Shown one piece after another: positions 18,586-27,989 of a stretch of DNA of 64,000 nucleotides. The translations under genes and the position numbers were made by a program. Under the pieces are notes generated by a model, which saw only the letters and a list, made by a program, of their open reading frames with translations, was not told the origin of the DNA and searched no databases. How positions within the stretch are numbered: position 1 is the stretch's first letter; each line of letters starts with the position of its first letter. The stretch comes from Proteiniborus sp. MB09-C3 (lineage in GTDB: Bacteria; Bacillota; Clostridia; Tissierellales; Proteiniboraceae), in contig NZ_CP127161.1 in the NCBI RefSeq assembly GCF_030263895.1, forward strand, positions 2,914,001-2,978,000, in the 5' to 3' direction.

Positions 18586-19833
18586 ATGGCTTTAAAAATC
18601 GTGTACAAAATCTGCTGCGGAATTGATGTTCACAAAACTTTTGTTGTAGCCTGCATCGCTTCCACCGATAAACAAGGTGTTACCACCTACAAGAGCCATC
18701 GCTTTTCCACCTACACCAAAGGTCTGAAAGAGCTGTTACAATGGCTGCTTGAATCTAATTGTAAGGATGTCTGCATGGAATCTACAGGTAAATACTGGAT
18801 TCCCGTGTACAACGTCTTGGAAAAAGACTGTTCTATTGTGCTTGCACATCCTAAATACGTTAAGGCTATTCGTGGTAAAAAACTGACAAGAAAGATGCTA
18901 AATGGATTGCTGACCTGTTTAAGCATGATCTTGTTGCCGGTAGCTTTATGCCCCCTGCTGATATTCGCCAGCTACGCGACCTTATGCGCTATCGTTACAA
19001 ACTAACCTGCTTTATGTCCAGTGAAAAGAACCGTCTTCAAAACTGTCTCACGGTTTCCAACATTCAATTGTCTTCCGTTGTCTCCGACACTTTTGGTAAA
19101 AGTGCTCAAAAGATTCTGAATAAGATTCTTGAAAATCCTCTAGATACTTCATTCGATATTGAACCTTTAATTCACGGCTCTATGAAGGGTAAAATTCCTG
19201 AATTACAGCTCGCCGTTGATGGGCATATCTCCCCGCAACAGGCTGGTAAATTAAAGATTATCAAGAAGCACTTTGAAGATTTGGAATCCCGGAAATCAGA
19301 GTTAGAAGAACTGATTCTTGTGCTCGCCAGCCCCTATCAACAAGAACTCGACCTAATCCTAACCGCTCCATCTTTTAAAAACATCTTCTCTGCAATCACA
19401 ATCATTTCAGAGATTGGTGTTAATATGGAGGCTTTTCCTTCTGGCGAAACACTTGTGTTCATGGGCAGGGCTTACACCTACCAACAATGAAAGTGCAGGG
19501 AAGAAAAAATCTGTCCGGGTTTCCAAAGCTGGATGCTATATTAAACCACTTCTTGTTCAATGTGCCAACTCTGTGGTTAAAAGTGAAAAGCATCCAGAAA
19601 TCCGTAACCGCTACCTTCGTTTAAGAAAGCGTCGTGGTCACAAGAAGGCAATCATTGCAATAGCAAGAATGCTTCTAACAGCATTATACAACATGTTGAA
19701 GAAAAATGAACCATACAATGCTGAACTTTACAGAAACTCTGACGTTATTCCTGTCAATCGCGAGATTACTGTAGAGCAGGCTATACAATTAGCAAAATTC
19801 CAAGGTTACAGAATTAAGTCAGCTACTGAATAA
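18586..19833 (+). pseudogene. IS110 transposase (DEDD recombinase), two frameshifts
   Basis: The translation starts MALKIVYKICCGIDVHK with the first catalytic Asp, and the C-terminal part carries the Ser-domain segment GLTPTNNESAGKK. Two shifts break it. Near 18878 an A-run has six A where seven are needed for GKKTDKKDA. Near 19443 an extra G interrupts FPSAKHLCSWAG. The two shifts restore the original frame, leaving the middle third in another frame. The transposase is therefore very probably inactive. Confidence 0.85.
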
Positions 19834-19949
19834 CCTTAATTTTGTCTATATATTCAATTTTTTGAAGCCACCGCAAGATGGCTTGTTTGCTATGCCCTTA
19901 AGTGAAGTGCCAATCCCTAGTTTTCTTTTTCAACCTTCTTCCTCCAAAA

Positions 19950-20426
19950 TTATAAAAGTATGTTTAATATAAGTCCTGATAGAATTGCAAGTGATAATCT
20001 AATAAACAGGATAACTACAACATTTATTCCCGTCTTTTTTGCAACTGCTGTTTCCATAAATAAGCTATGGGAAAATGAAAGCATTACTGCTATAATTGTA
20101 ATCTCTTTTGAGGTTAAGGTAAGAGTTGCTATGGAGCCTAATGCAGCATATAGATTGACCATGTTCCCTAATACTAGTACGATTGCAGCCTCACCTGGCA
20201 GCCCTACAATATTCATGAAAGGCTTAAAAATATTAGATATAGCTTCTAATAGAAAAGTATGCTTTAGAATCGTTACTGCAAAGTAAACAGGTATTATAAT
20301 TTTAGCCAATGTCCAAGTGGTATTCAATCCACTTTTTAGACCTTTTATAATCGTTTGCTTATAATCCCAGCTGTTCTTATTGTTTTCAGGCTTTAAGGAG
20401 CTATCTTTCAAGCAATTTTCTCCCAC
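19950..20426 (-). CDS. Gate-domain (nucleoside-recognition) membrane protein, partner
   Basis: A 158-aa membrane protein with four or five hydrophobic segments and the Gate signature (IIIPVYFAVTILK, then GLPGEAAIVLVLGN). It pairs with the gene at 17806 in length and pattern, as SpmA/SpmB-like twins do. The IS110 insertion between them may cut co-transcription. Substrate unknown. Confidence 0.7.
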   Translation of the reverse strand: MGENCLKDSSLKPENNKNSWDYKQTIIKGLKSGLNTTWTLAKIIIPVYFAVTILKHTFLLEAISNIFKPFMNIVGLPGEAAIVLVLGNMVNLYAALGSIATLTLTSKEITIIAVMLSFSHSLFMETAVAKKTGINVVVILFIRLSLAILSGLILNILL

Positions 20427-20499
20427 AATGTCATCCCCTCTTCTATAATAATAATAACGATATTATTATAGCATAGAGAGCCTTGCTTCGTCACAACTA

Positions 20500-20528
20500 A
20501 AAAGCAGATACATATAGTACCTGCTTTT
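20500..20528 (-). terminator. Terminator after the activase operon
   Basis: Stem AAAAGCAG / CTGCTTTT with a 13-nt loop around the stop codon of the last activase gene. The U run is short, so strength is uncertain. Confidence 0.55.
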
Positions 20529-21507
20529 ATGCTAAGTTTTTATTCGAAGCTGTTAATTGCCCAGTCCATTTTCCACATTTATCTCCATATCTAGCTATAA
20601 TAGAATTATTTGCAACTATCTCAATTACTTCACACATATTAGAACAATCTCCACATTCGGAGCCTTTAACCTTATATGGTACATCTGAAATGCCCAATCC
20701 TCTGAAGCTTGTTTTTCCTTTAACCTTTATTTCCTCCTTAGCTAGTAATGCTACTCCAATAGCTCCCATAACATCAAAATGTTCTGGTATTAGAACACTC
20801 GTATTGAGAACATCTTCAAAGGCTTTCTTGATTCCTGCATTGGCAGCTACTCCCCCTTGAAAGACTACTGAATCTAGAATCTCTTTTCCCTTTCCCACAT
20901 TATTCAAATAGTTTCTGACTAATGCTTCACAAAGACCTCTTACTATATCCTCCTGATTATGACCTAGCTGCTGCTTATGTATCATATCTGATTCTGCAAA
21001 AACTGCACATCTGCCAGCTATTCTGACCGGATTTTTAGATTTTAAAGCTAGCATCCCAAATTCTTGAATTTGAATATCAAGTCTTGAAGCTTGCCTATCT
21101 AGGAAGGATCCTGTTCCTGCAGCACAAACAGTATTCATTGCAAAATCAGTAACTACCCCATCTCTAAGTAATATTATCTTTGAATCCTGTCCTCCTATTT
21201 CTAAAATAGTCCTGACATCCGGAACATATTTTATTGATGCTACAGCATGTGAGGTTATTTCATTTTTCACTACATCTGCACCTAATATCATACTAGCTAG
21301 ATATCTCCCACTGCCAGTAGCTCCTACTCCCTTTATTGATAAATCTCCTAATTCCTTTTTAATTTCTCCAAGTCCATTCTGTAAAATTTCTATAGGCTTA
21401 CCTTGAGTTCGTATGTATTTCTTTAGTAAAATATTATCCTCTTCATCTATTAAGATAATATTTGTGCTTACAGAACCAACATCAACCCCTAAGTAACATT
21501 CTTTCAA
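20527..21507 (-). CDS. CoA-substrate-specific enzyme activase, BadF/BadG/BcrA/HgdC family
   Basis: ATP-dependent electron-donating activator of 2-hydroxyacyl-CoA dehydratases or benzoyl-CoA reductases. The 326 aa show an ASKHA ATPase fold: LGVDVGSVSTN, then GQDSKII. The [4Fe-4S]-ligand Cys of the homodimer lies in NTVCAAGTGSFLD and a second conserved Cys in GRCAVFAESD. A C-terminal extension contains CGDCSNMC, unusual for the minimal HgdC. It overlaps the upstream gene by 26 bp and is the third gene of an operon with two dehydratase-component-like genes. Confidence 0.88.
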   Translation of the reverse strand: MKECYLGVDVGSVSTNIILIDEEDNILLKKYIRTQGKPIEILQNGLGEIKKELGDLSIKGVGATGSGRYLASMILGADVVKNEITSHAVASIKYVPDVRTILEIGGQDSKIILLRDGVVTDFAMNTVCAAGTGSFLDRQASRLDIQIQEFGMLALKSKNPVRIAGRCAVFAESDMIHKQQLGHNQEDIVRGLCEALVRNYLNNVGKGKEILDSVVFQGGVAANAGIKKAFEDVLNTSVLIPEHFDVMGAIGVALLAKEEIKVKGKTSFRGLGISDVPYKVKGSECGDCSNMCEVIEIVANNSIIARYGDKCGKWTGQLTASNKNLA

Positions 21508-22591
21508 TATCTTTTTCCTCCCTTCTTTTTTTCAAAAGGTCTACAAATGCCTCTAGTCTAGTTAGGTATCCAGCCTCACCTGTCATCTCATCAACTACTA
21601 AAGTAAGTATAGGTATATTATAATCTCTCTGAATAGCAGGAAGAATACTTTCAGCCACTATCTCTGGCATACAAGTTAACGGAAATATCTGCACTAGCCC
21701 ATCAAATCCAGATTGAGCATACTGCACTGCGCTACCTATGGTTTCTCTTCCATGCCCTCCTACTAAGGTACTTAAGTATGGTCTTGCTGCCTCCCATTTA
21801 CCTTTTTCCTCCTTTGAGCCAAATGGAAATGAAAATATATGATGTCTTGCCCAGTTGCTTGGTGTTAAAGCTTTTTCTACTTCTGCACCAAGATGCCCAA
21901 GCTTTTTTTCTACATCTAAATTTACGAAAGGTTCAATAATAGTATATATCTCTCCAATTATACCAATTTTAATTGGTCTTTTTTCAGCGTCTATTTCTAT
22001 TTCATCTAGTCTTTCTCTAGATTTTTTAATAAGCTGCAAAATTTCCTGTACTCCGTGTGTATATTCTATATCCCTATAAAATTCTTCCATTATCATATCT
22101 ACCTCATATCCATTTAAAGCTATTGGACGCTTTTTATTTGCAAGATCGGTTAGGGCATCTGCATCGCATAGTATTTTATATGCCCTTTTACCGCTTCTTA
22201 TAATTTTATAAGGATTTGACGTATTCATTGCCTCAGCTACTCGATTTATCAATACCATTGGCTTGCCGTCAGGAGGATCAAAAGCTATGATTCTAGCATC
22301 ATATCCTAAATCTTTTAATAGGGCCTGTTCCATAACAGGATAAAAGCCAAATCTACAGGGACCACAGCTACCAGTTATTATTACAGTATCTGCACCTTTT
22401 TCAATGGCCTCAATATAATTACCAATGTTTATTTTCAAAGGCAGGCAAATTGACTCAGGTGAGTATTTAGTTCCCAGCTCAAGGGTTCTTTTACTGCATC
22501 TAGGCGCTAAAACCACTTCATTACCTAAATCCTCCAGTAGTCCTTTAACAGCAATATATGTATTACCCATGTGTGGAAATGTTATTTTCAT
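21482..22591 (-). CDS. 2-hydroxyacyl-CoA dehydratase-like / activase-related protein
   Basis: A 369-aa protein of the HgdB/FldC-like superfamily. It has conserved cysteines in PRCSKRTLELG, PESICLPLK and SCGPCRFGFYP, plausible iron-sulfur ligands. Homologous segments occur C-terminally in the large fused acyl-CoA dehydratase activases of Clostridia. It overlaps both neighbours, so the three proteins probably form one complex. The substrate is unknown; no classical alpha/beta dehydratase pair is next to it. Confidence 0.8.
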   Translation of the reverse strand: MKITFPHMGNTYIAVKGLLEDLGNEVVLAPRCSKRTLELGTKYSPESICLPLKINIGNYIEAIEKGADTVIITGSCGPCRFGFYPVMEQALLKDLGYDARIIAFDPPDGKPMVLINRVAEAMNTSNPYKIIRSGKRAYKILCDADALTDLANKKRPIALNGYEVDMIMEEFYRDIEYTHGVQEILQLIKKSRERLDEIEIDAEKRPIKIGIIGEIYTIIEPFVNLDVEKKLGHLGAEVEKALTPSNWARHHIFSFPFGSKEEKGKWEAARPYLSTLVGGHGRETIGSAVQYAQSGFDGLVQIFPLTCMPEIVAESILPAIQRDYNIPILTLVVDEMTGEAGYLTRLEAFVDLLKKRREEKDIERMLLRG

Positions 22592-23561
22592 TTTTACTCC
22601 TCCGTTTAATCATGTCTATAAATGCTTCAATTCTAGTATTTATGCCAGCTTCTCCTGTATGTTCGTCTATTGTCAATAGGGTAAAAGGAATACATTCCTT
22701 CCTAGCTTCTCGCTGTACAAAATCTATCAGTACTGAATCAACCCCACATCCAAAAGAAGAGACATATATTATCCCATCTATTTTTTTCTCATTAATCATA
22801 TAAAATGATGAACCAATAATTCTTTTTCCAAAACTCCAAAACATTCTTTTAGGCAACATTGAGGAATAATAATCTGCCTTGACAGTATCTATCATCTCCG
22901 GGGTCACAACCCTAATGCCATTGCTCCATAGTTTTTTTATTAAGTTCATATTTATATATTCATCATATAGATTATACGGATGACCTACTAGCATAAATAT
23001 AGGCCCATTATTATTAATTGGCCTTATTGCTTTAGTAGCACTATTATAAATCTGTATGGCCTCAATAGGTATCACACCTTTATTGATGAGTCCTCTATAG
23101 TTCTCATAATGTTTAGATGCAACTTTATAGGCTTTCTTTATCTTAGAAATATTTGGAGTAATATGTTTCCCGGCTTCTTCAACTGCATCGATTAATCCAG
23201 AATTAGATTTTATTAAATTTACTTTTAAGTCAATACAATTGGGAAGGTTATCTACTGAATTTTGCACCATTTCAGGTAATCCTAAATATTTTGGGCAACC
23301 ATACTCTCTTTTTTGAATGCTAATCATTTTAGGAATAAACAGATAATCTACCTTATCCCTTAGACTCATTACATGCCCATGATATACTTTTACTGGGAGA
23401 CAGGCTTCATCTACACAATTTGAAACTCCATCATTTAATATAAATTTATTTGTTTTAGGAGAAACAACTACTTCTGCTCCAAGCTCATTAAAAAATTCCT
23501 TCCATAAAGGAAAATAATCATAAAAAAATAGGCTTTGTGGAATACCAACCTTGAAAGACAT
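22563..23561 (-). CDS. Activase-associated protein (DUF2229-like)
   Basis: A 332-aa protein and first gene of the activase operon. The start KVGIPQSLFFYDYFPLW and the Cys motifs (VSNCVDEACLPVK, REYGCPKYLG, SSFGCGVDS) match the DUF2229 part of clostridial activases. It resembles the second gene in pattern (HTGEAGINTRIEAFIDMI versus MTGEAGYLTRLEAFVDLL), so the two are ancient paralogues. The operon encodes, as three proteins, what is often one very long fused polypeptide. Confidence 0.78.
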   Translation of the reverse strand: MSFKVGIPQSLFFYDYFPLWKEFFNELGAEVVVSPKTNKFILNDGVSNCVDEACLPVKVYHGHVMSLRDKVDYLFIPKMISIQKREYGCPKYLGLPEMVQNSVDNLPNCIDLKVNLIKSNSGLIDAVEEAGKHITPNISKIKKAYKVASKHYENYRGLINKGVIPIEAIQIYNSATKAIRPINNNGPIFMLVGHPYNLYDEYINMNLIKKLWSNGIRVVTPEMIDTVKADYYSSMLPKRMFWSFGKRIIGSSFYMINEKKIDGIIYVSSFGCGVDSVLIDFVQREARKECIPFTLLTIDEHTGEAGINTRIEAFIDMIKRRSKNENNISTHG

Positions 23562-23639
23562 TAAATCCCTCCAATCTCACTAGTATAGTATGGGCTAAAT
23601 GTCTTGTTTTTATAACCTATAGGAGAAGATAATTTATTT

Positions 23640-24290
23640 GATTAGTTTGATCTATTCCTACTGCAAGGGGATGAAAAGACATAGAGGACAGAAGAAAAAG
23701 ATAAAAAGCGGAAGTCAAATATTTAATGTAATCTGATAGAGGTTCAAAATTTGCCTTAACCTGAAAGGGTGTAGACTTACCATGTGGTATTTCCTGGCAG
23801 GAGGGGATTGTAAACCTATGAATTTTAATAACTCAACGACGGATAAAACGGAGAGTCCAAAAGACATAAAATCACTTTCCAACCAATAAGAATCCATTGA
23901 TTGGGCAAGTTAAATACAATGTTAATAGGCTACAAATCCGAATCGCTAAGAAAGGCAAAAACAAAAAGTGTCCATTAGGAACCCCGGCATGTATGATATA
24001 TCCATGCAGGCCCTTTATGCTCTAGCACTTGAGCCTATTGCTGAAACATAGGTTGATAGCATTTTTTGATTTTCGCAGAGTGGGAAGTGCAAAAAACAAA
24101 TCTTTTGTATGCTTACTAGAAAATGTTCTCCAACATGGATACTTGAGGGAGATATCAAAGGCTGTTTTGATAACATCAACCATGACTGGTTACAATCCAA
24201 TACTCCAGTGGACAAGAGAATCATGAAACAATTCCTAAAATCAGGTTTTATTTATGAAGGTAAACTGCTGTATATCACATAATTACTGGG
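23640..24290 (+). pseudogene. Group II intron remnant with decayed reverse transcriptase
   Basis: This 800-bp gap has no intact gene. Translating the plus strand gives pieces of a group II intron protein: a start at ATG 23818 (MNFNNSTTDKTESP), then NRLQIRIAKKGK near 23926, MQALYALALEPIAE near 24005 and WILEGDIKGCFDNINHDW near 24138. Frameshifts and stops separate them. The sequence just before 23818, including GTGGTATTTCCTGGCAGGAG, looks like intron RNA. Catalytic YADD and maturase domains are absent, so only a dead fragment remains. Confidence 0.75.
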
Positions 24291-24368
24291 TTTCCCTTTG
24301 ATTTACTTTGCATAATCTTCGGTAATGATTATAAAGTAGACCCAAAAATCATTGAATGAGGTATTTTA

Positions 24369-24923
24369 ATGAAAAAAACAATTAAGGAACTATTGCGTTT
24401 AGGATACACGGAATGCTCTATGAAGTTTTATCGTAACAGGTGGCAAAAAATCCTACAGTTTGCAGAGGAGAATAACGAAACCCATTATTCTGAACAATTA
24501 GGGATTAATTATGTTGAAAACCATTTTCAGATTTATAAAAAGAACTTTGACCAAACCCTATCACAGAAAGATACACAGGAACTTTGTATCATCCAAATGA
24601 TTGGAGATTTTCAGCTCCATCATAAAGCTTTAATGCGATGTTACAAACATCAAGAATTTCTTAAAGATCAATATTATATTATCATCAGCAATGACTTCAG
24701 TAAATACTGTGAATCTAAAGATTATTCCAAGGTAGCTGTAGATCATTATGTGAAACAATCAAAACGATTTATAGATTATCTGGTTTCTCAGGAGATTTAC
24801 GACTACCAAAATATCACTCTTCCTATTGTCAACAGCTATATCAATACACTAGCTAGATATACCTATACAACTGTGGAACAGAATATCTGCTCCATTCGTG
24901 CATTTTTAAGATATCTTTTGTAA
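24369..24923 (+). pseudogene. Tyrosine recombinase, N-terminal fragment cut by IS66
   Basis: 184 residues resembling the N-terminal and core-binding (SAM-like) domain of a tyrosine recombinase: two helical repeats ending VEQNICSIRAFLRYLL. The catalytic domain (R..HxxR..Y) is missing. The reading frame ends at a TAA formed by the IS66 terminal sequence GTAAGCG starting at 24920, which shows that IS66 inserted into the gene. Confidence 0.75.
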
Positions 24924-25047
24924 GCGTATAATAATTGATGGATTTTATAACTGATCCCCAAATGAGATAATGAAGTAGACTTGTGAACACTCTTAAAGTG
25001 TTTACAAGTGTTACAAACACTTTAAAAGTCTCAGGAGGGATATCTGT

Positions 25048-25410
25048 ATGGACATGAGAACTGTAAGTCATCAGGTTAAGGTTCAGGAATGGCGTGAAAT
25101 TATCTCTAGATGTAGAAATAGTGGTATGCCAGTACGAGAATGGTGTAGCAAAAATGGAATTAAGCCAAGTCAATTCTATTACTGGCTAAGGGTAATTCGC
25201 AATGAGTCTCTGGCATTGATACCAAGAGAACTGCAGGTAGTTCAACCTTCTTTTGCAGCTGTTAAAGTTTCTGAAATGAACAATACAGACACTGATGAGG
25301 CTGGTACCTGTGCAGTAGTAAAAACTAGTTCATTTTCCATCGAAATTAAGAATGCTGCTAATCCTAAAACACTGGAGCAGGTTCTCCAGATATTAGATAG
25401 CTTATGTTAG
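25048..25410 (+). CDS. tnpA: IS66 accessory protein TnpA
   Basis: 120-aa IS66 Orf1. The N-terminal helix-turn-helix-like segment WREIISRCRNSGMPVREWC and SQFYYWLRV are typical. It overlaps tnpB by 7 bp, the usual translational coupling. Start chosen at ATG 25048 after AGGAGGG. Confidence 0.88.
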   Translation: MDMRTVSHQVKVQEWREIISRCRNSGMPVREWCSKNGIKPSQFYYWLRVIRNESLALIPRELQVVQPSFAAVKVSEMNNTDTDEAGTCAVVKTSSFSIEIKNAANPKTLEQVLQILDSLC

Positions 25411-25760
25411 CAGAATTTAATGACTTTGTCCATATTTACGTTGCATGTGGGCATACGGATATGAGAAAATCAATCGATGGTCTTGCAGCCATTGTATCTC
25501 AGAATTTTCATCTTGATCCCTTTGAAAAAAGTCTGTTTTTGTTCTGTGGAAGAAGACGTGACAGAATAAAAGGATTATTATGGGAGGGAGATGGTTTTTT
25601 ACTACTTTACAAAAGACTTGAAGGAGGTTCTTTTAGCTGGCCCAAAGATCCTCAATACGTCTTAGAGATAACCCCTCAGCAGTATCGTTGGTTAATGGAA
25701 GGTCTATCTATTCACCAGAAAAATACCATACCTAAATTAGAGAAAAAAAGAGTAATTTAA
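25404..25760 (+). CDS. tnpB: IS66 accessory protein TnpB
   Basis: 118-aa IS66 Orf2, complete. Hallmark segments are VACGHTDMRKSIDGLA, FLFCGRRRDRIKGLLWEGDGF and the C-terminal LMEGLSI. Required with TnpA for IS66 movement; the molecular role is not settled. Confidence 0.92.
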   Translation: MLAEFNDFVHIYVACGHTDMRKSIDGLAAIVSQNFHLDPFEKSLFLFCGRRRDRIKGLLWEGDGFLLLYKRLEGGSFSWPKDPQYVLEITPQQYRWLMEGLSIHQKNTIPKLEKKRVI

Positions 25761-25799
25761 AGGCTTAAAAACGCTAAAAAATGCGTATTTTAAGCCTTT
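25759..25799 (+). terminator. Internal terminator between IS66 tnpB and tnpC
   Basis: Stem AAAGGCTTAAAA / TTTTAAGCCTTT with a 17-nt loop, then seven or more T. A TATAAT-like -10 at about 25831 suggests that tnpC has its own promoter. Confidence 0.75.
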
Positions 25800-25872
25800 T
25801 TTTAGTAGCTTTTTCAAACAAAAAATGGTATAATTAAGATAGATAAAAACTTAGGGAGAAGGCTAAATTCCA

Positions 25873-26916
25873 ATGACTGAAAGCTTGATAATACAAACAC
25901 TTCAAAAGACAATTGAATCACAAAATGAAATAATAGAATCTCTAAGAAAAGAGCTTCAACGTGCTAATGAAAATGTAGAATTTTTATTAAAGAAACTATA
26001 TGGCAGAAAGACTGAAAAAACATCTGCAATTGATGGACAACTTGTAATTGAGGAAGTGGCTCTTGGTCTTTTTAATGAAGCAGAAGTAACTGCAGATTTT
26101 ACAGAGCTAGAACCAGTTCCATTCGAAGAACCTGTAAAAAGAACACGTTCAGGTTACAAAAGGAAGGCAGCATTTAAAAATATCCCTCAGCAAGACCAAG
26201 TATACAAATTAGAAGAAACTCAAAGGAATTGTCCTAAATGTGGAGATAATCTATCAGTCGTAGGTAAGAAATTTTTACGTTCAGAAATTAAATATATTCC
26301 AGCCGAAATCAGCATTGTAAATATATATCAGGAGACCTATGAGTGCAGAAAATGTAAAAAAGAAGGTCTACCTTCTATTTTTAATTCCTATACTCCAGAA
26401 CCAGTATTACAACATTCCTATGCCACTGCATCAAGTGTAGCTTGGACTATGTATCAAAAGTTCGTACAAGCAGTTCCCCTATATCGCCAAGAAAAAGATT
26501 GGAAGCAGATGGGTTTTTGGGTAAGCCGTGCAACACTATCCAATTGGATACTAAAGACATCCGAAGAGTGGTTAATGCCTGTAGTGGAAAAACTTGAGGA
26601 AGAACTCTTAAAAGAGAAATATCTACATTGTGATGAGACTCCAGTTCAAGTATTAAACGAGCCAGGAAAGAAAAATACTACTAAGTCATATATGTGGGTT
26701 TACTCTACATCCACTCATGCAGATCATGGCATTAGAATATTTAAATATTCTATGGGCAGAGCTGGAGAAAACGCAAGCAAGTTTCTCCAAGGGTTTAGTG
26801 GATTCTTACATACGGATGCTTTTTCAGGTTACGGAAAAGTAAAAGATATCCGCCACTGCCTGTGCTGGGCTCATGTCAGGAGTAATGAGAAGTTGATTTT
26901 AATGGGATGTAATTAG
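25873..26916 (+). pseudogene. tnpC: IS66 transposase TnpC, C-terminally truncated
   Basis: 347 codons of a transposase that is normally over 500. A coiled-coil start (residues 1-40), a zinc-finger-like region (NCPKCGDN ... ECRKCKKEG) and the first catalytic Asp (HCDETPVQVL) and second (LHTDAFSGYG) are present. The part after CWAHVR is replaced by foreign sequence, so the last catalytic Glu is lost. Inactive. Confidence 0.85.
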
Positions 26917-26972
26917 TACCAAGCCTTAATTTATCAAATTTGACTTTATATTACTTCCCATTTTATTATTGA

Positions 26973-27989
26973 TTATCCTAGACTATTTAACCATTCTAAT
27001 AGAGACTTATTTTCCTGCCAAATGGGCAAATCATCACTTGGAACCAGATTCATACCTTTTTCTAAGGCTTTTCTTTTCATTTCTCCATCAATTCTAGCGT
27101 AAATTTCTGTCGTTTTAATATCCACATGGCCTAAAAGATCTCTTATATATATTAAATTAACACCTGCCTGCAGAAGATGCATACTTTTACTATGGCGGAA
27201 ACAATGAGGGGTAAATTTATCTGGAAAATAATCCTTATAAGTTTCTTTTGCTATTTTTACATATTTATCAATAATATAAGAAACACCTTTTCTAGTTAAT
27301 TTTCCACCCATCCTATTTTGAAATAATGGTTCAAAATTTAAATTATCCTTATTGAGACTATAACTTTCCATATAATCCTTAAGAAGTTTTGACATTGATG
27401 GCAATATTGGAATAATACGTATTTTATCCCCCTTACCAGTTATTTTTACTGTACCAGGGATGTTTAATCTAATATCAATTGGCCTTAAATCACACAGTTC
27501 TTGTACTCTGCAACCAGTATCATACAAAAGACTGAGTAATGTAGCATCACGTAGACCTGCTTTTGACCTTGTATCAGGAAGATTTAGTAAAAACCCCATG
27601 GTATCCTGATCTATATACTCTATAGTTCCATTTTTTGTTTTCTTGTAGGGAATATCTAGTATTTGTTTCATTTGCACCATAATAGAAGGCTCTTTTTTCA
27701 TTAAATAGCGACAAAATGAATGTATTGAAGCTAGTCTGATATTACGGGTAGAAATGCTGTTATTACGTTTGTTCTCTAGCCATTTAAGAAAATTTAATAT
27801 ATTGTCTTGGTTCAAACTACTTATTTGAATTTTTTCAGGAGAAATAGATAATTCTGATTCGTAAAAGTTCAATAAAAGCCTAAACATATCCCTATATGAA
27901 AGAATTGTATTTGTGCTAAGACCTGCTATACCAGGGAGATACTTAGATAAATAATTTGAAATATAAATTGATAGATTAGTAGGTTTCAT
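26973..27989 (-). CDS. Tyrosine recombinase, third member of a recombinase trio (RIT-like)
   Basis: 338-aa site-specific recombinase. The core-binding domain is residues about 1-115. The catalytic domain includes Arg in LLYDTGCRVQELCDL, HCFRHSKSMHLL, the second His in LLGHVDIKTTE and the Tyr in IYARIDGE; all look intact. It overlaps the upstream recombinase by 14 bp. Three adjacent overlapping tyrosine recombinases define RIT (recombinase in trio) elements; this copy is probably one, with its first gene truncated. Confidence 0.85.
   Translation of the reverse strand: MKPTNLSIYISNYLSKYLPGIAGLSTNTILSYRDMFRLLLNFYESELSISPEKIQISSLNQDNILNFLKWLENKRNNSISTRNIRLASIHSFCRYLMKKEPSIMVQMKQILDIPYKKTKNGTIEYIDQDTMGFLLNLPDTRSKAGLRDATLLSLLYDTGCRVQELCDLRPIDIRLNIPGTVKITGKGDKIRIIPILPSMSKLLKDYMESYSLNKDNLNFEPLFQNRMGGKLTRKGVSYIIDKYVKIAKETYKDYFPDKFTPHCFRHSKSMHLLQAGVNLIYIRDLLGHVDIKTTEIYARIDGEMKRKALEKGMNLVPSDDLPIWQENKSLLEWLNSLG

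Larger units (their letters stand above)
18301..19900 (+). mobile_element. IS110-family element, copy 1 (approximate ends)
   Basis: The element lies between two Gate-domain genes that are read on the opposite strand. IS110 elements lack terminal inverted repeats, so the ends are estimated from the edges of the flanking genes. A non-coding leader of about 280 bp precedes the transposase, as expected for IS110 members whose bridge RNA is encoded at the left end. Confidence 0.7.
24920..26880 (+). mobile_element. IS66-family element, 3' part missing
   Basis: Left end GTAAGCG at 24920, then the three IS66 genes in standard order tnpA-tnpB-tnpC. The element is truncated within tnpC near 26880, where the sequence changes to the integrase module. 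The expected right inverted repeat is not seen. Confidence 0.8.
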
